DNA of 64,000 nucleotides from Limosilactobacillus antri DSM 16041 (GCF_000160835.1 NZ_GG700732.1:16183-80182); one strand, 5' to 3'; positions 1-9,504 are shown, numbered from the stretch's first letter. Notes: a model not told the origin generated them from the sequence alone. Program-made: numbers and translations.

Positions 1-734
1 TGATAAAGCGCTAATTCCGTCACACCTTTTGCTTTTAACAGAGCAAAAAGATCATCGAAATGGAAACGGAAATGTCCAAGGTAATGCCCATCTGATCCAA
101 CACTAAACAAGGTATCACCACGTGAAAGATATAAATCGATGACATATTCATATAACGCTAAATTGTCATACAAGTAAGCGCTCTTAGCATTTAATTCGAA
201 TGCCAATTTATTTTTGATTACTTGATCTAGAATCGGTAAAAACTGCGCTTCATATTGTTTAAATTCAGCAACGGATAGACCAAATACCCGAAAACCATAG
301 TCAAAATGAGCAAAGACATCTGCTTCTATAACAACTAGTGCTTCTGAAAGTTGTTCAAAATACTGAGGAATCACAATAGCAGGATCCATATCTTTGACTT
401 CGTCATCTAAATAATCAAATTGACCATTATGATGCACACTGAGTAATTTTAAATCGTAATCTTTATCGGCTAAATAGTCGATGATCCGATCCTTTTCAGA
501 AGCGATGTAACCGATTTCGATGCCTTTTAAAACACGATTGCCAAAACGCTTATTTAAGTTATCGATTGTTTGACTGTACATTTCATAATCGGGGATATCA
601 TCGACTTTAGTAACAGGATTGGCTAAGTCAAAATGTTCAGTTGTCACGACGTAACCATCGTAGTTTGTTAAATAGTCCTCATTTCTTGGGAGTTTTGAGA
701 CTACTATATGCGTTTTTTGTTGATTTACCAACAT
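1..734 (-). CDS. PHP-domain hydrolase, histidinol-phosphatase-like (partial)
   Basis: The frame runs from an ATG at 734-732 off the left edge, giving at least 244 residues; the family is only slightly longer, so little is missing. Visible PHP-type blocks are the TTEHFD stretch near residue 30, SVHHNG, AHFDYG and GSDGHYLGH, whose His and Asp residues bind metals in this phosphoesterase superfamily. The N-terminus lacks the usual H-x-H metal pair and reads NQQKTHIVV instead, so activity is uncertain. An AGAGG lies 12-13 nt before the start. The gene is much richer in A and T than everything to its right, which suggests different ancestry. The substrate is unknown; it could be histidinol phosphate or another phosphoester. 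Confidence 0.75.
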   Translation of the reverse strand, partial: MLVNQQKTHIVVSKLPRNEDYLTNYDGYVVTTEHFDLANPVTKVDDIPDYEMYSQTIDNLNKRFGNRVLKGIEIGYIASEKDRIIDYLADKDYDLKLLSVHHNGQFDYLDDEVKDMDPAIVIPQYFEQLSEALVVIEADVFAHFDYGFRVFGLSVAEFKQYEAQFLPILDQVIKNKLAFELNAKSAYLYDNLALYEYVIDLYLSRGDTLFSVGSDGHYLGHFRFHFDDLFALLKAKGVTELALY

Positions 735-789
735 GTTTAGACATTTTCCTCTAGGAAAAAATTAACTAGCATCACGGGTATACTAGTAA

Positions 790-1812
790 TTAGTTGAAGC
801 GTTGAACACAGACTGGTTCGGGGCAGGCAACGTCCTTTTGCAGGAGGGTTAGCTTGCCGGTTTCGGCATCCCGACGGTAGAGAGTCAGGTTATCGGTGTT
901 CTGGTTGGAAGCCAGCAGGTAGGATTCATCAGCATTGAGGTTGAAATCCCGGGGGAAGTCGCCCTCGGTGGAGATGGATTGGACGTGCTTGACCGTAAAG
1001 TCCGGTTGAACCGCAAAGACGGCAATGGTGTTTTCACCCCGGTTAGAGGTGTAGATGAACTTGCCGTCCTTAGACATCCGGATGGCGGCAGCCCCGTTGT
1101 GGGCGGTCCAGTCAGCCGGAATGGTCTTAATTGTTTGGAGGTGGTCAAAACTAGCGTCGGCGGCGTTATACTTCAGGACCGCAAGCTTGCTGGACAGTTC
1201 GCCGAGGACGTAGACGTACTTGCCATTCGGGTGGAAGATCAAATGGCGGGTCCCGAAGCCGGGTTCAAACTTGAAGCGGGAAACGGCCGTCAGCTTGCCG
1301 TCGGCGCTCACGTCGTAAACAACGATCAGGTCCATTCCCAAGTCGCAAACGATTAACCGCTGGTCGGGGGTCAGGTCGGCGTAGTGGACGTGCGGCGCCT
1401 CCTGTTCAGGTTCGGGGCCGGTTTCACCCTGGTGGGTTACCACGTCGGTCCGGGTCAGGGTCCCGTCAGCAGCAACTTTGAACACTTCCACGTTGGCGGT
1501 GTGGTAGTTGGCGCTGTACAGCAGGTGCCGTTGTTCGTCAAGGCCAACGTAGGCCGGCGCCGGGCCTTCTTCCATGAAGGTACTTAGAGTTTCAGCCTGG
1601 CCACCGTTAAGGTCGTAGCTTGCTACTCCGGCCTGGTCGCCATCCTGCTTAACGGCGTAGACCCGCTGGTCGGCGCCAACTTGCAGGTAGGCGGGCTTTT
1701 GTGAAGGGATGGCGAGCTTGACGTCGGTCAGCTTGCCATTGTCCAGGGTTGCCATGTAAGCACCCTTGCTATCTTTTTTAGTATACGTTCCAATCAAAAA
1801 CTGTTCACTCAA
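790..1812 (-). CDS. Lactonase-family beta-propeller protein (6-phosphogluconolactonase-like)
   Basis: The 340-residue soluble protein has repeated blade motifs such as YLLASNQNTDNLTLY, FIYTSNRGENTIAVF and YVYVLGELSSKLAVL. These are typical of the seven-bladed YbhE/Pgl lactonase family, which hydrolyses 6-phosphogluconolactone in the pentose phosphate or phosphoketolase branch. PHVHYADL near residue 140 carries the conserved His region. There is no signal peptide. The start is TTG at 1812-1810, 8 nt after a strong AAGGAGG on the minus strand. It stands alone between the AT-rich PHP gene and a divergent surface-protein gene. The family assignment is firm; the exact sugar lactone is inferred. 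Confidence 0.85.
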   Translation of the reverse strand: MSEQFLIGTYTKKDSKGAYMATLDNGKLTDVKLAIPSQKPAYLQVGADQRVYAVKQDGDQAGVASYDLNGGQAETLSTFMEEGPAPAYVGLDEQRHLLYSANYHTANVEVFKVAADGTLTRTDVVTHQGETGPEPEQEAPHVHYADLTPDQRLIVCDLGMDLIVVYDVSADGKLTAVSRFKFEPGFGTRHLIFHPNGKYVYVLGELSSKLAVLKYNAADASFDHLQTIKTIPADWTAHNGAAAIRMSKDGKFIYTSNRGENTIAVFAVQPDFTVKHVQSISTEGDFPRDFNLNADESYLLASNQNTDNLTLYRRDAETGKLTLLQKDVACPEPVCVQRFN

Positions 1813-2229
1813 AATCAGTTCCTCCTTTGAAAATGCTTACTGCTATCATAACAATTCAGATTGATTAATTCTAGTTAGTATTCGGTCACCAGCACTAATA
1901 AAGGCTGCGGGTAAGAATCATCCTGAGATTTGATATACAAAACCCGGGTCAGCAGTTATATAATGAAATAGTCAAATCTACTATAATTGGAGGAGTATAA
2001 ATTTGAAAGAACATAAGAAGATGTATAAGGCGGGGAAACTCTGGCTGACGGCCACCCTGGCTACCGTGACGGGTGCAATGCTGTTGACGAGCCCAGCCTT
2101 CGCAGATGAAATAAACTCAACGCAGAGTATGCCACAGGCAACGACAAGCACCAGCAGCACGACTACCGTAGCCGGTAACGCCGCTCTAGCACCTGCCGGA
2201 ACGGTAAGCAACCAGGGACAAACCAACCT

Positions 2230-2238
2230 GGGGGGGGG
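2230..2238 (+). repeat. Nine-G homopolymer at frameshift site
   Basis: The run of nine G lies about 75 codons into the surface-protein gene. Removing one G, or adding two, joins the signal-peptide frame to the long downstream frame. Such tracts are classic sites of slipped-strand mispairing. It is also a position prone to sequencing error, so the lesion needs read-level confirmation. Confidence 0.9.
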
Positions 2239-3680
2239 CAGAACCGGCGCCTAGTCAACCTAGTAAGCAGGGCCAGCCAAGTACTTTTGTCGCTCAGCAA
2301 AATGCCCCAGTTAAATTAGCGACGAGCACACTGGAATGGGAGTACCGCCTTAGTGCAGATTCAGGGGTGATTCAAGATTATACTGGTCATTTTTCGCTGC
2401 AGACTTTTGATGCGTCGCAGATTCACGTTGATTTAGGATGGGGTAATCAGTCTTGTGTGTTGGACCGGGACTGTTATTCATTTTTTGATATGATGACTGG
2501 CCAGGAGTTACCAATCGTAAATCCGATGAAGGCTGGTCCTTATTACATTAACCTTAATGCAAGGGGGCTTGCACGGCTAAATGCTCGCGGTGACGGCATT
2601 TACAAATTTAACAACACGAGTTATATTGCTGTGTACCTGTCGGATTTGGACCAGGCATATATCAAGACTAAATTTATCGATGGTGCCGGTAGCAAGCAGT
2701 ACGCTAAGAGCGACCAACCGCTTCCGGTAGATGACCAAAATGTTCAGGTGACGGTCAGTGATTATTCTAATCAGCTGGGAACCTATGTGCCAAGACCAGG
2801 TGACCTTGAATATCTCGACAAACACGGGAAGCTGGTTGACCCCCAAGTGGTGGGAACCATCGGTGATTCGTTCGGACAGGCATATTATATTTACCTGAGC
2901 CCCCAGGGGATGCGTAATTTGCAGGCAGCACTCCCGTATGTTAAGGGCTTTGCGTCACCCTCAACGATTGATTTAGCTAAAATTACAGTCATTGGACCAG
3001 CAAAACCGGTGACCCTGGGACGGATTGTGATTAGCGATGACGAGAATCATTGGTCGAGCTTTGTGGGGGAAGACACCACGAATAACCTGGCGCACTTTAA
3101 GGTCCAACGGATGGATGAAAACCGCAATTGGTCGACGGTGGAGCTCCAACCGGGAGACTTAGTGTTTTATGACTTGCAGGGCAACCGCGTTACGCCAGAC
3201 CACGTCAGCTGGTACAATGTAAACGTCAGCCCGCAGTTGCTTAACCGTTTAAACTCGACGATGCCTTATGCAAATTTTTACAGCCTCCAACGCTCATCAG
3301 GCTGCCTGTACTACGTCATGGGACGGGCGACCGCACAAGTGGTGGGGCCGCAGCGGATTAGCTGGCGTGATGCCCGCCACCTGGAAAAAATGGGCTATCA
3401 GGTAAACGTGACCTACAATGGGCGGACCATTATTTCTGACTACCATCCGATTAAATGGGACCTCGAATTAGTTGACGACGCTGGTAACGTCGTCACTGAC
3501 CCACATACCAGCGGTAACTACCGGGTGCGGCTCAGTAAGCAGGGGTACCTTAGTGTGGGATTGAGTAAGAAGGACTTTGCAACGCATTACAAGGTGACCG
3601 CGGACATTCCGCAAGCCGTCCAACTCTACCAGCCATACGACCCGACCCCGGCGGACTACCAGCAAAACTATGGCAACTTG

Positions 3681-4011
3681 GATAGTTATTCACTGCGGCC
3701 GGTTTCAGACAGCCAGGCGGCCCTTCACGTTGCCGGCTGGCATGCCAGCGGGGCATCGGCGGTCCTTTCGAATGGCTACTTGATTGTCTTTGATAACACC
3801 TTGGGAAATGAAATCAAGCGGGTGGCAATCAAGCCGGTCAACCGGCCAGACGTCCGGGCGGCCTACCAAAACGTTTATGGCAGCCTGGAATCTGGTTTCG
3901 ACCAGGATATTCTCATCCCGCTCGCTAACGCTGGCGATGACCTGACCGTGATTGCCCGCTACTCTGATGATCCCGTCGGTGGTGAAGGCCAGCGGATTGA
4001 TCACTGGTTTG
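3681..4011 (+). repeat. Protein repeat copy 1 (GWHA/RPDV module)
   Basis: This is the first of four modules in the surface protein. It reads V-A-GWHA, then a YLIVFD strand, EIKRV, RPDVRAAY, SGFD, IARYSDDP and ends at IDHWF. Period to the next copy is about 365 bases. Confidence 0.8.
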
Positions 4012-4047
4012 CGCGGATCAACGCCGACCACGGTAACCACGCCTGGA

Positions 4048-4366
4048 TTGACAGTGTGCAGTACGTCGACGGTCACTTCCGGGTTAACGGCTGGCACGCG
4101 ACAAACCAGGCCCTGGGCAAGGGCCACCACACCCTGATTGTCTGGGATGCCAGTCAGGGCAAGGAGTTAACCCGGATCACTGAGCTTCCGGCGGTTGCCC
4201 GGCCCGACCTGGTCAAGGCCTTCCCGACAATTCTGGGGGCGGACCACGCCGGCTTTAGTGTTGATATTCCTCTCCTGACGGCGATGACTACGGATAAGAT
4301 TCAGTTCATTAGCCGCTACTCCAGCATGGCGGACGCCAACCGGGACTACATCGACTACTGGTTTGC
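4048..4366 (+). repeat. Protein repeat copy 2 (GWHA/RPDV module)
   Basis: The second copy has the same order of motifs: VNGWHA, HTLIVWD, ELTRI, RPDLVKAFP, AGFSVD, ISRYSS and IDYWF. It is clearly homologous to copies 1 and 3 at protein level. Confidence 0.8.
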
Positions 4367-4407
4367 CCCACAGCAGTTATTCAGCGACTTAGCTAACCGG
4401 GCGAACC

Positions 4408-4725
4408 TCGATAGTTGGGGTGTCCAAGGGCGGACGCTGCACGCGGCTGGCTGGCACGCTACCAGCCAGTCGGCTGGGCGGCCGTACCACTACCTAATCC
4501 TCTTCGACCAGACGACCCAGCGAGAAATCAAGCGGGTCCGGGTGACCGCCAACAGTGCCCGGCCTGACGTTGCCGGGGCCTTTCCGGGAGTCTACAATGC
4601 TGGTGATGCGGGCTTTGATGTTAGCTTCAAGTTAAATTCAAGGACCAATGGTCACCGTTTGACGATCCTGAGCCGGTGGACCAGTGATCCGGCCGGCAAT
4701 GGAAACGCAATCGACTACTGGTTCG
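4408..4725 (+). repeat. Protein repeat copy 3 (GWHA/RPDV module)
   Basis: The third copy has AAGWHA, YLILFD, EIKRVRV, RPDVAGAFP, AGFDVS, LSRWTSDP and IDYWFG. It is the closest match to copy 1. Confidence 0.8.
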
Positions 4726-4811
4726 GCAGCATGCTGGCGCCGGAACTCTCACTGGTACCGACGTCAGGGAAGAATTCACCGGCTGACCACGATGTTGAAA
4801 AGGCCTTCCAC

Positions 4812-5234
4812 ATTGATAACGTTAGCGTTGTTAGGACAAAACAGGATCCTCAAATTCAAATTAGCGGGTGGGCGGCAAGCAACTACTGCGCAGACTGGAA
4901 CCGACAAATGACGGGGGATCCACAAGTTGATTCCGAGATTCTACAGCAAGCTCGAACCGTGGAAGTAATCTTTGGTGGCTTTGAGGGTAATCAGGGCTGG
5001 GCGGCTGGTTACCAGTACGGTAATGGAAACGGTGACGTTAATGGAATGAGTCAAATTATACGTCCAGACGTGGCAGCGGCGTACCCAGAAATCTGGGGAA
5101 GTCGGTACAGTGGCTTTACGTTTATTGTTGACTCTAGCATAGAGCCGAGCGAGGACTGCCGATTTACCATCAGCTTTTATGCTCCCGATGGAAAACAACA
5201 CGATGCCATGGTAAGCCCGGTTTACCACTTTGAT
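4812..5234 (+). repeat. Divergent protein repeat copy 4 with insertion
   Basis: ISGWAAS, VEVIFGG, RPDVAAAYP, SGFTF and a final YHFD keep the module order, but the copy is longer and carries a Gly/Asn-rich insertion around 5010-5050 and two extra Cys. It closes the protein. Confidence 0.6.
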
Positions 5235-5297
5235 GTCGAAAATCAAACCTACACGGTGGAAGCAGCGGAGTAGTTGACATCCATAAAAATAAGTGAG

Positions 5298-5341
5298 GTC
5301 AGCTGTGCTATTTGCAATCAAATAGCACAGCTGGCTTTTTT
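5298..5341 (+). terminator. Rho-independent terminator after surface protein
   Basis: A near-perfect 17-bp stem (5298-5314 with 5319-5335, one G-T pair) with a CAAT loop is followed by six T. It ends the surface-protein transcript before rlmA. Confidence 0.92.
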
Positions 5342-5410
5342 ATTACCCAGCGAAGCAGTCGCGGCTGCTTTGTGCTAAACTGAAGGGAGCATAGACGGAG
5401 GGAAAATTAA

Positions 5411-6268
5411 ATGAAAAAGAGTGAACGTCAACGCCAGTTTGTCCGGGAGCACCTGGAGTTATTCCGCTGTCCCAGCTGTCAGGCCCCGATGACGGCGGTG
5501 GTTGACAATAGTATCAGTTGTGCCAATGGGCATCGAATCGACTTCAACCGCCATGGCTACCTGCATTTTCTAAACGGGGCCGCGGATACTGAGTACGGTC
5601 GAGAAATGTTTCTGGCCCGGCGGCAGCTGCTCGCCGCGGGATTGTTTAAACCCATTGTTGCGGCAGTGGCTGACCGTCTGCCGGCCCAGCCGCAGAATAT
5701 TTTGGACGTCGGTACCGGTGAGGGGACGCCCCTGCTCCAACTAGCGGTACAGCGCCAGCAGGCTCATGATACCTTGATCGGCTTTGACATTTCCAAGGCC
5801 GGCGTAACCCTTGCCACCCAGCTGGACTTGACCGCCTTTTTCTGCGTGGCCGATTTGCGCCAGCTGCCGTTCAACGACGAGAGTTTTGATAGCCTGATTG
5901 AGCTCTTTTCGCCGTCGGACTATGGGGAATTCAAGCGGGTATTAAAATCCGGCGGGCGGTTGATCAAGGTTGTCCCCAACAGTGACTACTTAGTTGAACT
6001 CCGCCGCCTCCTGTATGGGCGGGACCAGGTCCGCTCCCACTATGATAACCAGCAGGTGGTCGACCTCTTCCGCCGTCACTACCCGGACACCCGCGTTGAC
6101 CGGGTGCGCTACCAATTTGCGATTCCGGACGGGCTCCAGGCACCGTTGGTGGAAATGACGCCACTCCATTGGGGCAGGGGAGCAAAGCGGCTGACCGCCC
6201 GGGATTTACAAACGTTGACCGCCATCACGGTCGATGTAAGTGTCCTAACCGGGACGAAGGCAAAATAA
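5411..6268 (+). CDS. rlmA: 23S rRNA (guanine-N1)-methyltransferase RlmA family
   Basis: The 285-residue protein begins with a zinc-finger region (Cys20, Cys23, Cys37, His41) followed by a Rossmann methyltransferase fold with the SAM motif LDVGTGEGTP near residue 97. This is the RlmA layout; members methylate G745 or G748 of 23S rRNA, the latter influencing tylosin resistance in Gram-positives. The start is ATG at 5411 after GGAGGGAAAATTAA. It is flanked by terminators on both sides, so it is probably monocistronic. Which G is modified cannot be told from this sequence. Confidence 0.88.
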   Translation: MKKSERQRQFVREHLELFRCPSCQAPMTAVVDNSISCANGHRIDFNRHGYLHFLNGAADTEYGREMFLARRQLLAAGLFKPIVAAVADRLPAQPQNILDVGTGEGTPLLQLAVQRQQAHDTLIGFDISKAGVTLATQLDLTAFFCVADLRQLPFNDESFDSLIELFSPSDYGEFKRVLKSGGRLIKVVPNSDYLVELRRLLYGRDQVRSHYDNQQVVDLFRRHYPDTRVDRVRYQFAIPDGLQAPLVEMTPLHWGRGAKRLTARDLQTLTAITVDVSVLTGTKAK

Positions 6269-6271
6269 TAT

Positions 6272-6300
6272 TTGCACTTTCTTAATATTCGTGCTAAATT
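6272..6300 (+). promoter_or_regulatory. Sigma-A promoter upstream of trmL leader
   Basis: TTGCAC (6272-6277), a 17-bp spacer and TAAATT (6295-6300) lie just after the rlmA stop. Transcription would start near 6307, leaving a leader of about 110 nt that ends in a terminator before the trmL ribosome site. Confidence 0.6.
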
Positions 6301-6306
6301 ATTATT

Positions 6307-6418
6307 CAGAAATCGTTTAGCAATTGATATCGAACAGCGTCGTTAGTAATTGCTAAGGAGTACTTCACTAAAGCAGCGTTTCGCCGTGCCCACACCGAGA
6401 CCCTGCTTTTTTATTTTT
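6307..6418 (+). ncRNA. Candidate small RNA or attenuated leader before trmL
   Basis: The interval contains a 9-bp inverted repeat TTAGCAATT/AATTGCTAA (6317-6325 with 6348-6356) enclosing a 22-nt loop, an AAGGAG right after it, and then a strong terminator hairpin. With the promoter just upstream, it looks like a discrete RNA of about 110 nt, or a leader with conditional termination in front of trmL. I do not recognise a known riboswitch or T-box motif in it. Confidence 0.45.
6370..6418 (+). terminator. Terminator in front of trmL
   Basis: The stem 6370-6383 pairs with 6396-6409 (14 positions, one C-C mismatch, one G-T pair) and runs into a T-rich tail. It sits between a promoter and trmL, so it may attenuate trmL rather than end rlmA. 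Confidence 0.8.
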
Positions 6419-6434
6419 GTGAGGAGAATTAATC

Positions 6435-6944
6435 ATGACTAACCACATTGTCTTATTTGAACCCCTTTTTCCGGCCAATACTGGCAACATTGCCCGAACC
6501 TGTGCGGGAACCAATACCGAATTACACCTGATTAAACCGCTGGGCTTTTCCACCGATGACAAGCATATGAAGCGGGCGGGCCTTGATTACTGGGATAAGG
6601 TCAAAATTACCTATCACGATGACCTGCCAGCCTTTTTGGCGACGATTCCAGACATGAAGAAGCTCTACATTGTGTCGAAGTTTGCCAGCCGTGACTATAC
6701 CGACGTGGACTACACCGGGACGGGCGACCACTACTTCTTGTTCGGCAAGGAAACCACCGGCCTGCCGGAAGCCTTTATGCGCAAGTATCCGGAAAATGCC
6801 GTCCGGATCCCGCAAAATGATGACAACATCCGGGCCCTGAACTTGTCAAACAGTGCGGCCATTGTTATCTACGAAGCCCTGCGGCAGCAAAGTTTCCCGA
6901 ACCTGGCGCGGGTTCATACCTACCAGCACGATAAGCTGAAGTAA
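6435..6944 (+). CDS. trmL: tRNA (cytidine/uridine-34 2'-O)-methyltransferase
   Basis: The 169-residue SPOUT-class methyltransferase has the three conserved blocks: PANTGNIARTC near residue 15, LFGKETTGLP near residue 100 and IRALNLSNSAAIVIYEAL near residue 135, which form the SAM-binding trefoil knot. TrmL methylates the wobble ribose of tRNA-Leu. The start is ATG at 6435 after GAGGAG. It is 12 nt upstream of ftsK and is likely cotranscribed with it. Length matches the family. Confidence 0.92.
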   Translation: MTNHIVLFEPLFPANTGNIARTCAGTNTELHLIKPLGFSTDDKHMKRAGLDYWDKVKITYHDDLPAFLATIPDMKKLYIVSKFASRDYTDVDYTGTGDHYFLFGKETTGLPEAFMRKYPENAVRIPQNDDNIRALNLSNSAAIVIYEALRQQSFPNLARVHTYQHDKLK

Positions 6945-6956
6945 GGGGGATTAATA

Positions 6957-9296
6957 ATGGGGCGAAGAAAACGGTCGACGAGCCGGCGCACGGCGAAGAC
7001 GAAGGGCCGGCGCAGCAGCCAGGCAAAGAAAGAAGCCCGTCTGGTGAATAACTTGGTCGGGCTGATCGTTAGTTTACTGATGCTCCTTGGCTTAACCAGC
7101 CTGGGCAGTCTGGGAACTTTTATTGCGAACTGCTTCCGGGTCCTGGTGGGCGCAAGCTACCCGCTCGCCATCATTACCGTAATGCTGTTCTCACTCTCCT
7201 ATACTTTGTATGCTCAGGCGCCGCGGTTTAAACTGCGCTGGATCCTCGGCTACCTGGTAACGTATGCCGGTCTCTTGTTATGGCTCCATGTTTTGATGGT
7301 TAGCCGGCAAAACGTCCATGCTAACTTTATCCCGGTCACCTGGAGCAACCTCAGCCGGGTCCTCTTCAATGGGGACAGTACGGTTCCGATTGGCGGGGGG
7401 ATGCTCGGGGCCTACCTATATAACGGGAGCGATTTCCTGGTCTCTCGGGTAGGCACGGGGATCCTCGCCTGGCTGTTAATGGTGGCGGGGCTAGTAATCT
7501 TTTTTGCCCTGCCGTGGCGGCAGTTTTTGGCGCTCACCGGCCGTGGAATTCAGCAGCTGGGCCGGGGGATCCGGGCAATGGGGCAAAAAGTGCGCGATTA
7601 CGCTGACCGGCCCGCGGTTACGGCGACAACTAGCAAGTCTCCGGCTGCCGCGGTGCCACCGGAAGAAGAAAAACCGGCAGCACCGGTCGAACCAGCGCTG
7701 CCAGCCCAAACGGCGACTCCTCCGGTGGTTGAAGCAGCCCAGCCCCAGCCAGCACCGAAGATTACCGTGGCCAGCAGCAAGCAGGAGGACGAGCCGGCGC
7801 CAAGTGAGCAGGCCGATGGCGAACTGCCAATGACGGGAATTACGGCGCAGGAGGATAAGGACTACCGGTTGCCGCCATTAGACCTGCTGACGAAGGTCCC
7901 CGCGATGGACCAGCAGGGGGACCTGAAAAACATTCAGCAGAATACGAAGACCCTGCAGACGACCCTGCAGTCATTTGGGGTCGAAGCGACGGTGGAAAAC
8001 GTCAACCTTGGCCCGTCCGTCACCAAGTACGAGCTGCGGCCCGCGGTTGGGGTCAAGGTGAGCCGGATTACCCACCTGGCGGACGACCTTGCCCTCGCTC
8101 TCGCCGCGAAGGATATTCGGATTGAGGCGCCGATTCCGGGTAAGTCGTTGATTGGGATCGAGGTCCCGAATAAGCAGGTGGCGACCGTCGGCTTCCGCAA
8201 TATGTTTGAAGCGGCGCCCGCGGACGACCACCCCCTGAACGTGCCATTAGGGCGAACGGTGACCGGCGACGTCGAGATGGCGGACTTGACCAAGATGCCC
8301 CACCTCCTGATTGCCGGGGCGACCGGGAGTGGGAAGTCGGTGGCCATCAACGTTATTTTGACCAGCATCCTCCTCAAGGCCAAGCCCCACCAGGTCAAGT
8401 TGCTGCTGATCGACCCGAAAAAGGTGGAGCTGAGCGTTTATAACGGAATTCCCCACCTGCTCAGCCCGGTCGTTTCGGAACCGAAGAAGGCGGCCCGGGC
8501 CCTGGGCAAGGTGGTGGCCGAAATGGAACGCCGTTATGAGCTATTTGCGAAGTTCGGCGTGCGGAACCTGGCCGGTTACAACAAGCTGGTCCAGGATCAC
8601 AACAGCCAGGAGGACAGTACGGACCAGCCGAGTCTGCCCCTGATCCTGGTGGTCGTCGACGAACTGGCCGACCTGATGATGACTGTTTCCAATGATGTTG
8701 AAGACGCGATTGTCCGGATTGCCCAAATGGGCCGGGCCGCTGGAATTCACATGATTCTTGCTACCCAGCGGCCGTCGGTGGATGTCATTACCGGCCTGAT
8801 CAAGGCCAACGTTCCCTCCCGGATTGCCTTTGCCGTTTCTAGTGGTATCGATTCCCGGACGATCATTGACACTAACGGGGCCGAAAAACTGCTGGGGCGG
8901 GGTGATATGCTCTTTGAACCGATTGACCAAAACAAGCCGACTCGGGTCCAGGGGGCCTTCATCTCTGACCACGATGTCGAAGCGGTGGTTGACTACATCA
9001 AGCAGGAACAGCCAGCGGAATATGACGAAAGCATGGTGGTAACTGACCAGGAGATGGCAGCTGAAGAGGAGCAGGAAGATGAGGACGAACTGTTCCCAGA
9101 AGCCCTTAAATTCGTGGCGGCGGAGCAAAAAGCCTCGACTTCATTGATTCAGCGGCGTTTTCGGATTGGTTATAACCGGGCGGCCCGGATCATCGACGAC
9201 TTGGAGCAGCGGGGCTACATTGGGCCCGCGAACGGCTCCAAGCCCCGGGAAGTGTTTAAGCAGCCGGATGATGAACAGCAGCCGCCAGCAGAATAG
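6957..9296 (+). CDS. ftsK: DNA translocase FtsK/SpoIIIE
   Basis: The 779-residue protein has a basic N-terminal tail, about four transmembrane helices (residues about 28-185), a Pro/Ala/Glu-rich linker (about 220-290), and a RecA-like motor with Walker A GATGSGKS near residue 455 and Walker [13 protein letters not shown] near 560. It ends in a winged-helix gamma domain ([18 protein letters not shown]) that reads KOPS/SRS sequences. It pumps chromosome termini through the closing septum and fits its place beside the division cluster. Start ATG 6957 follows AAGGGGG. It ends before a strong terminator. Confidence 0.95.
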   Translation: MGRRKRSTSRRTAKTKGRRSSQAKKEARLVNNLVGLIVSLLMLLGLTSLGSLGTFIANCFRVLVGASYPLAIITVMLFSLSYTLYAQAPRFKLRWILGYLVTYAGLLLWLHVLMVSRQNVHANFIPVTWSNLSRVLFNGDSTVPIGGGMLGAYLYNGSDFLVSRVGTGILAWLLMVAGLVIFFALPWRQFLALTGRGIQQLGRGIRAMGQKVRDYADRPAVTATTSKSPAAAVPPEEEKPAAPVEPALPAQTATPPVVEAAQPQPAPKITVASSKQEDEPAPSEQADGELPMTGITAQEDKDYRLPPLDLLTKVPAMDQQGDLKNIQQNTKTLQTTLQSFGVEATVENVNLGPSVTKYELRPAVGVKVSRITHLADDLALALAAKDIRIEAPIPGKSLIGIEVPNKQVATVGFRNMFEAAPADDHPLNVPLGRTVTGDVEMADLTKMPHLLIAGATGSGKSVAINVILTSILLKAKPHQVKLLLIDPKKVELSVYNGIPHLLSPVVSEPKKAARALGKVVAEMERRYELFAKFGVRNLAGYNKLVQDHNSQEDSTDQPSLPLILVVVDELADLMMTVSNDVEDAIVRIAQMGRAAGIHMILATQRPSVDVITGLIKANVPSRIAFAVSSGIDSRTIIDTNGAEKLLGRGDMLFEPIDQNKPTRVQGAFISDHDVEAVVDYIKQEQPAEYDESMVVTDQEMAAEEEQEDEDELFPEALKFVAAEQKASTSLIQRRFRIGYNRAARIIDDLEQRGYIGPANGSKPREVFKQPDDEQQPPAE

Positions 9297-9301
9297 AACT
9301 A

Positions 9302-9358
9302 AAAAACTCGCAACCCAACTACCGGCTCAAAAGGCCGACAAGTTGATTGCGAGTTTTT
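9302..9358. terminator. Bidirectional terminator between ftsK and DUF4044 gene
   Basis: The outer stem AAAAACTCGCAA/TTGCGAGTTTTT (9302-9313 with 9347-9358) encloses a second CAACT/AGTTG stem. A and T runs on both sides let it work for both convergent genes. Confidence 0.88.
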
Positions 9359-9384
9359 AATTTGTATTGATTGCTGTTTGGACC

Positions 9385-9504
9385 CTAGTTTCCCATTAGC
9401 GAAACGACCGCGCTGAAAATCAGCGAGCCGAGCATGGCAATCAGCATCAGCCAAATCGCCACCATCGTTATTTTTTGAAACCGGGTTTTCTTTTTGTGTT
9501 GCAT
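9385..9504 (-). CDS. DUF4044 membrane miniprotein
   Basis: The minus-strand ORF of 39 codons starts with ATG at 9504-9502, preceded by AGGCGG. It encodes a basic head (MQHKKKTRFQKI) followed by one hydrophobic helix and ends in SLMGN. This matches the DUF4044 family found near ftsK or the dcw cluster in Lactobacillaceae. Its function is not known. It lies alone and antisense to its neighbours, converging on the ftsK terminator. Confidence 0.75.
   Translation of the reverse strand: MQHKKKTRFQKITMVAIWLMLIAMLGSLIFSAVVSLMGN

Larger units (their letters stand above)
2003..5273 (+). pseudogene. Secreted KxYKxGKxW surface protein, frame broken at a G9 tract
   Basis: A TTG start at 2003 follows GGAGGAG with a 7-nt gap and opens with a KxYKxGKxW-type signal peptide (KMYKAGKLW) and an AFA-DE cleavage site near residue 33. 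A Thr/Ser-rich stretch follows. At 2230-2238 nine G residues shift the frame, so translation stops at 2252-2254 after 83 residues. With eight G the frame would read on as NLGGAEPAPSQPSKQ and continue to 5273, about 1089 residues. The downstream frame is open and intact for more than 1000 codons, which argues for a recent or reversible lesion, or a sequencing error. Downstream are about four MBG-like modules (about 2400-3630) and four copies of a roughly 120-residue GWHA...RPDV repeat. No LPxTG anchor is visible. It is probably a secreted adhesin or glycan-binding protein. Confidence 0.8.

Noticed and set aside
1982..1987. TATAAT as the promoter of the surface protein gene
   Set aside because: Transcription would begin at or after the ribosome site; the TATAAT at 1959 is a better candidate, although its -35 is poor.
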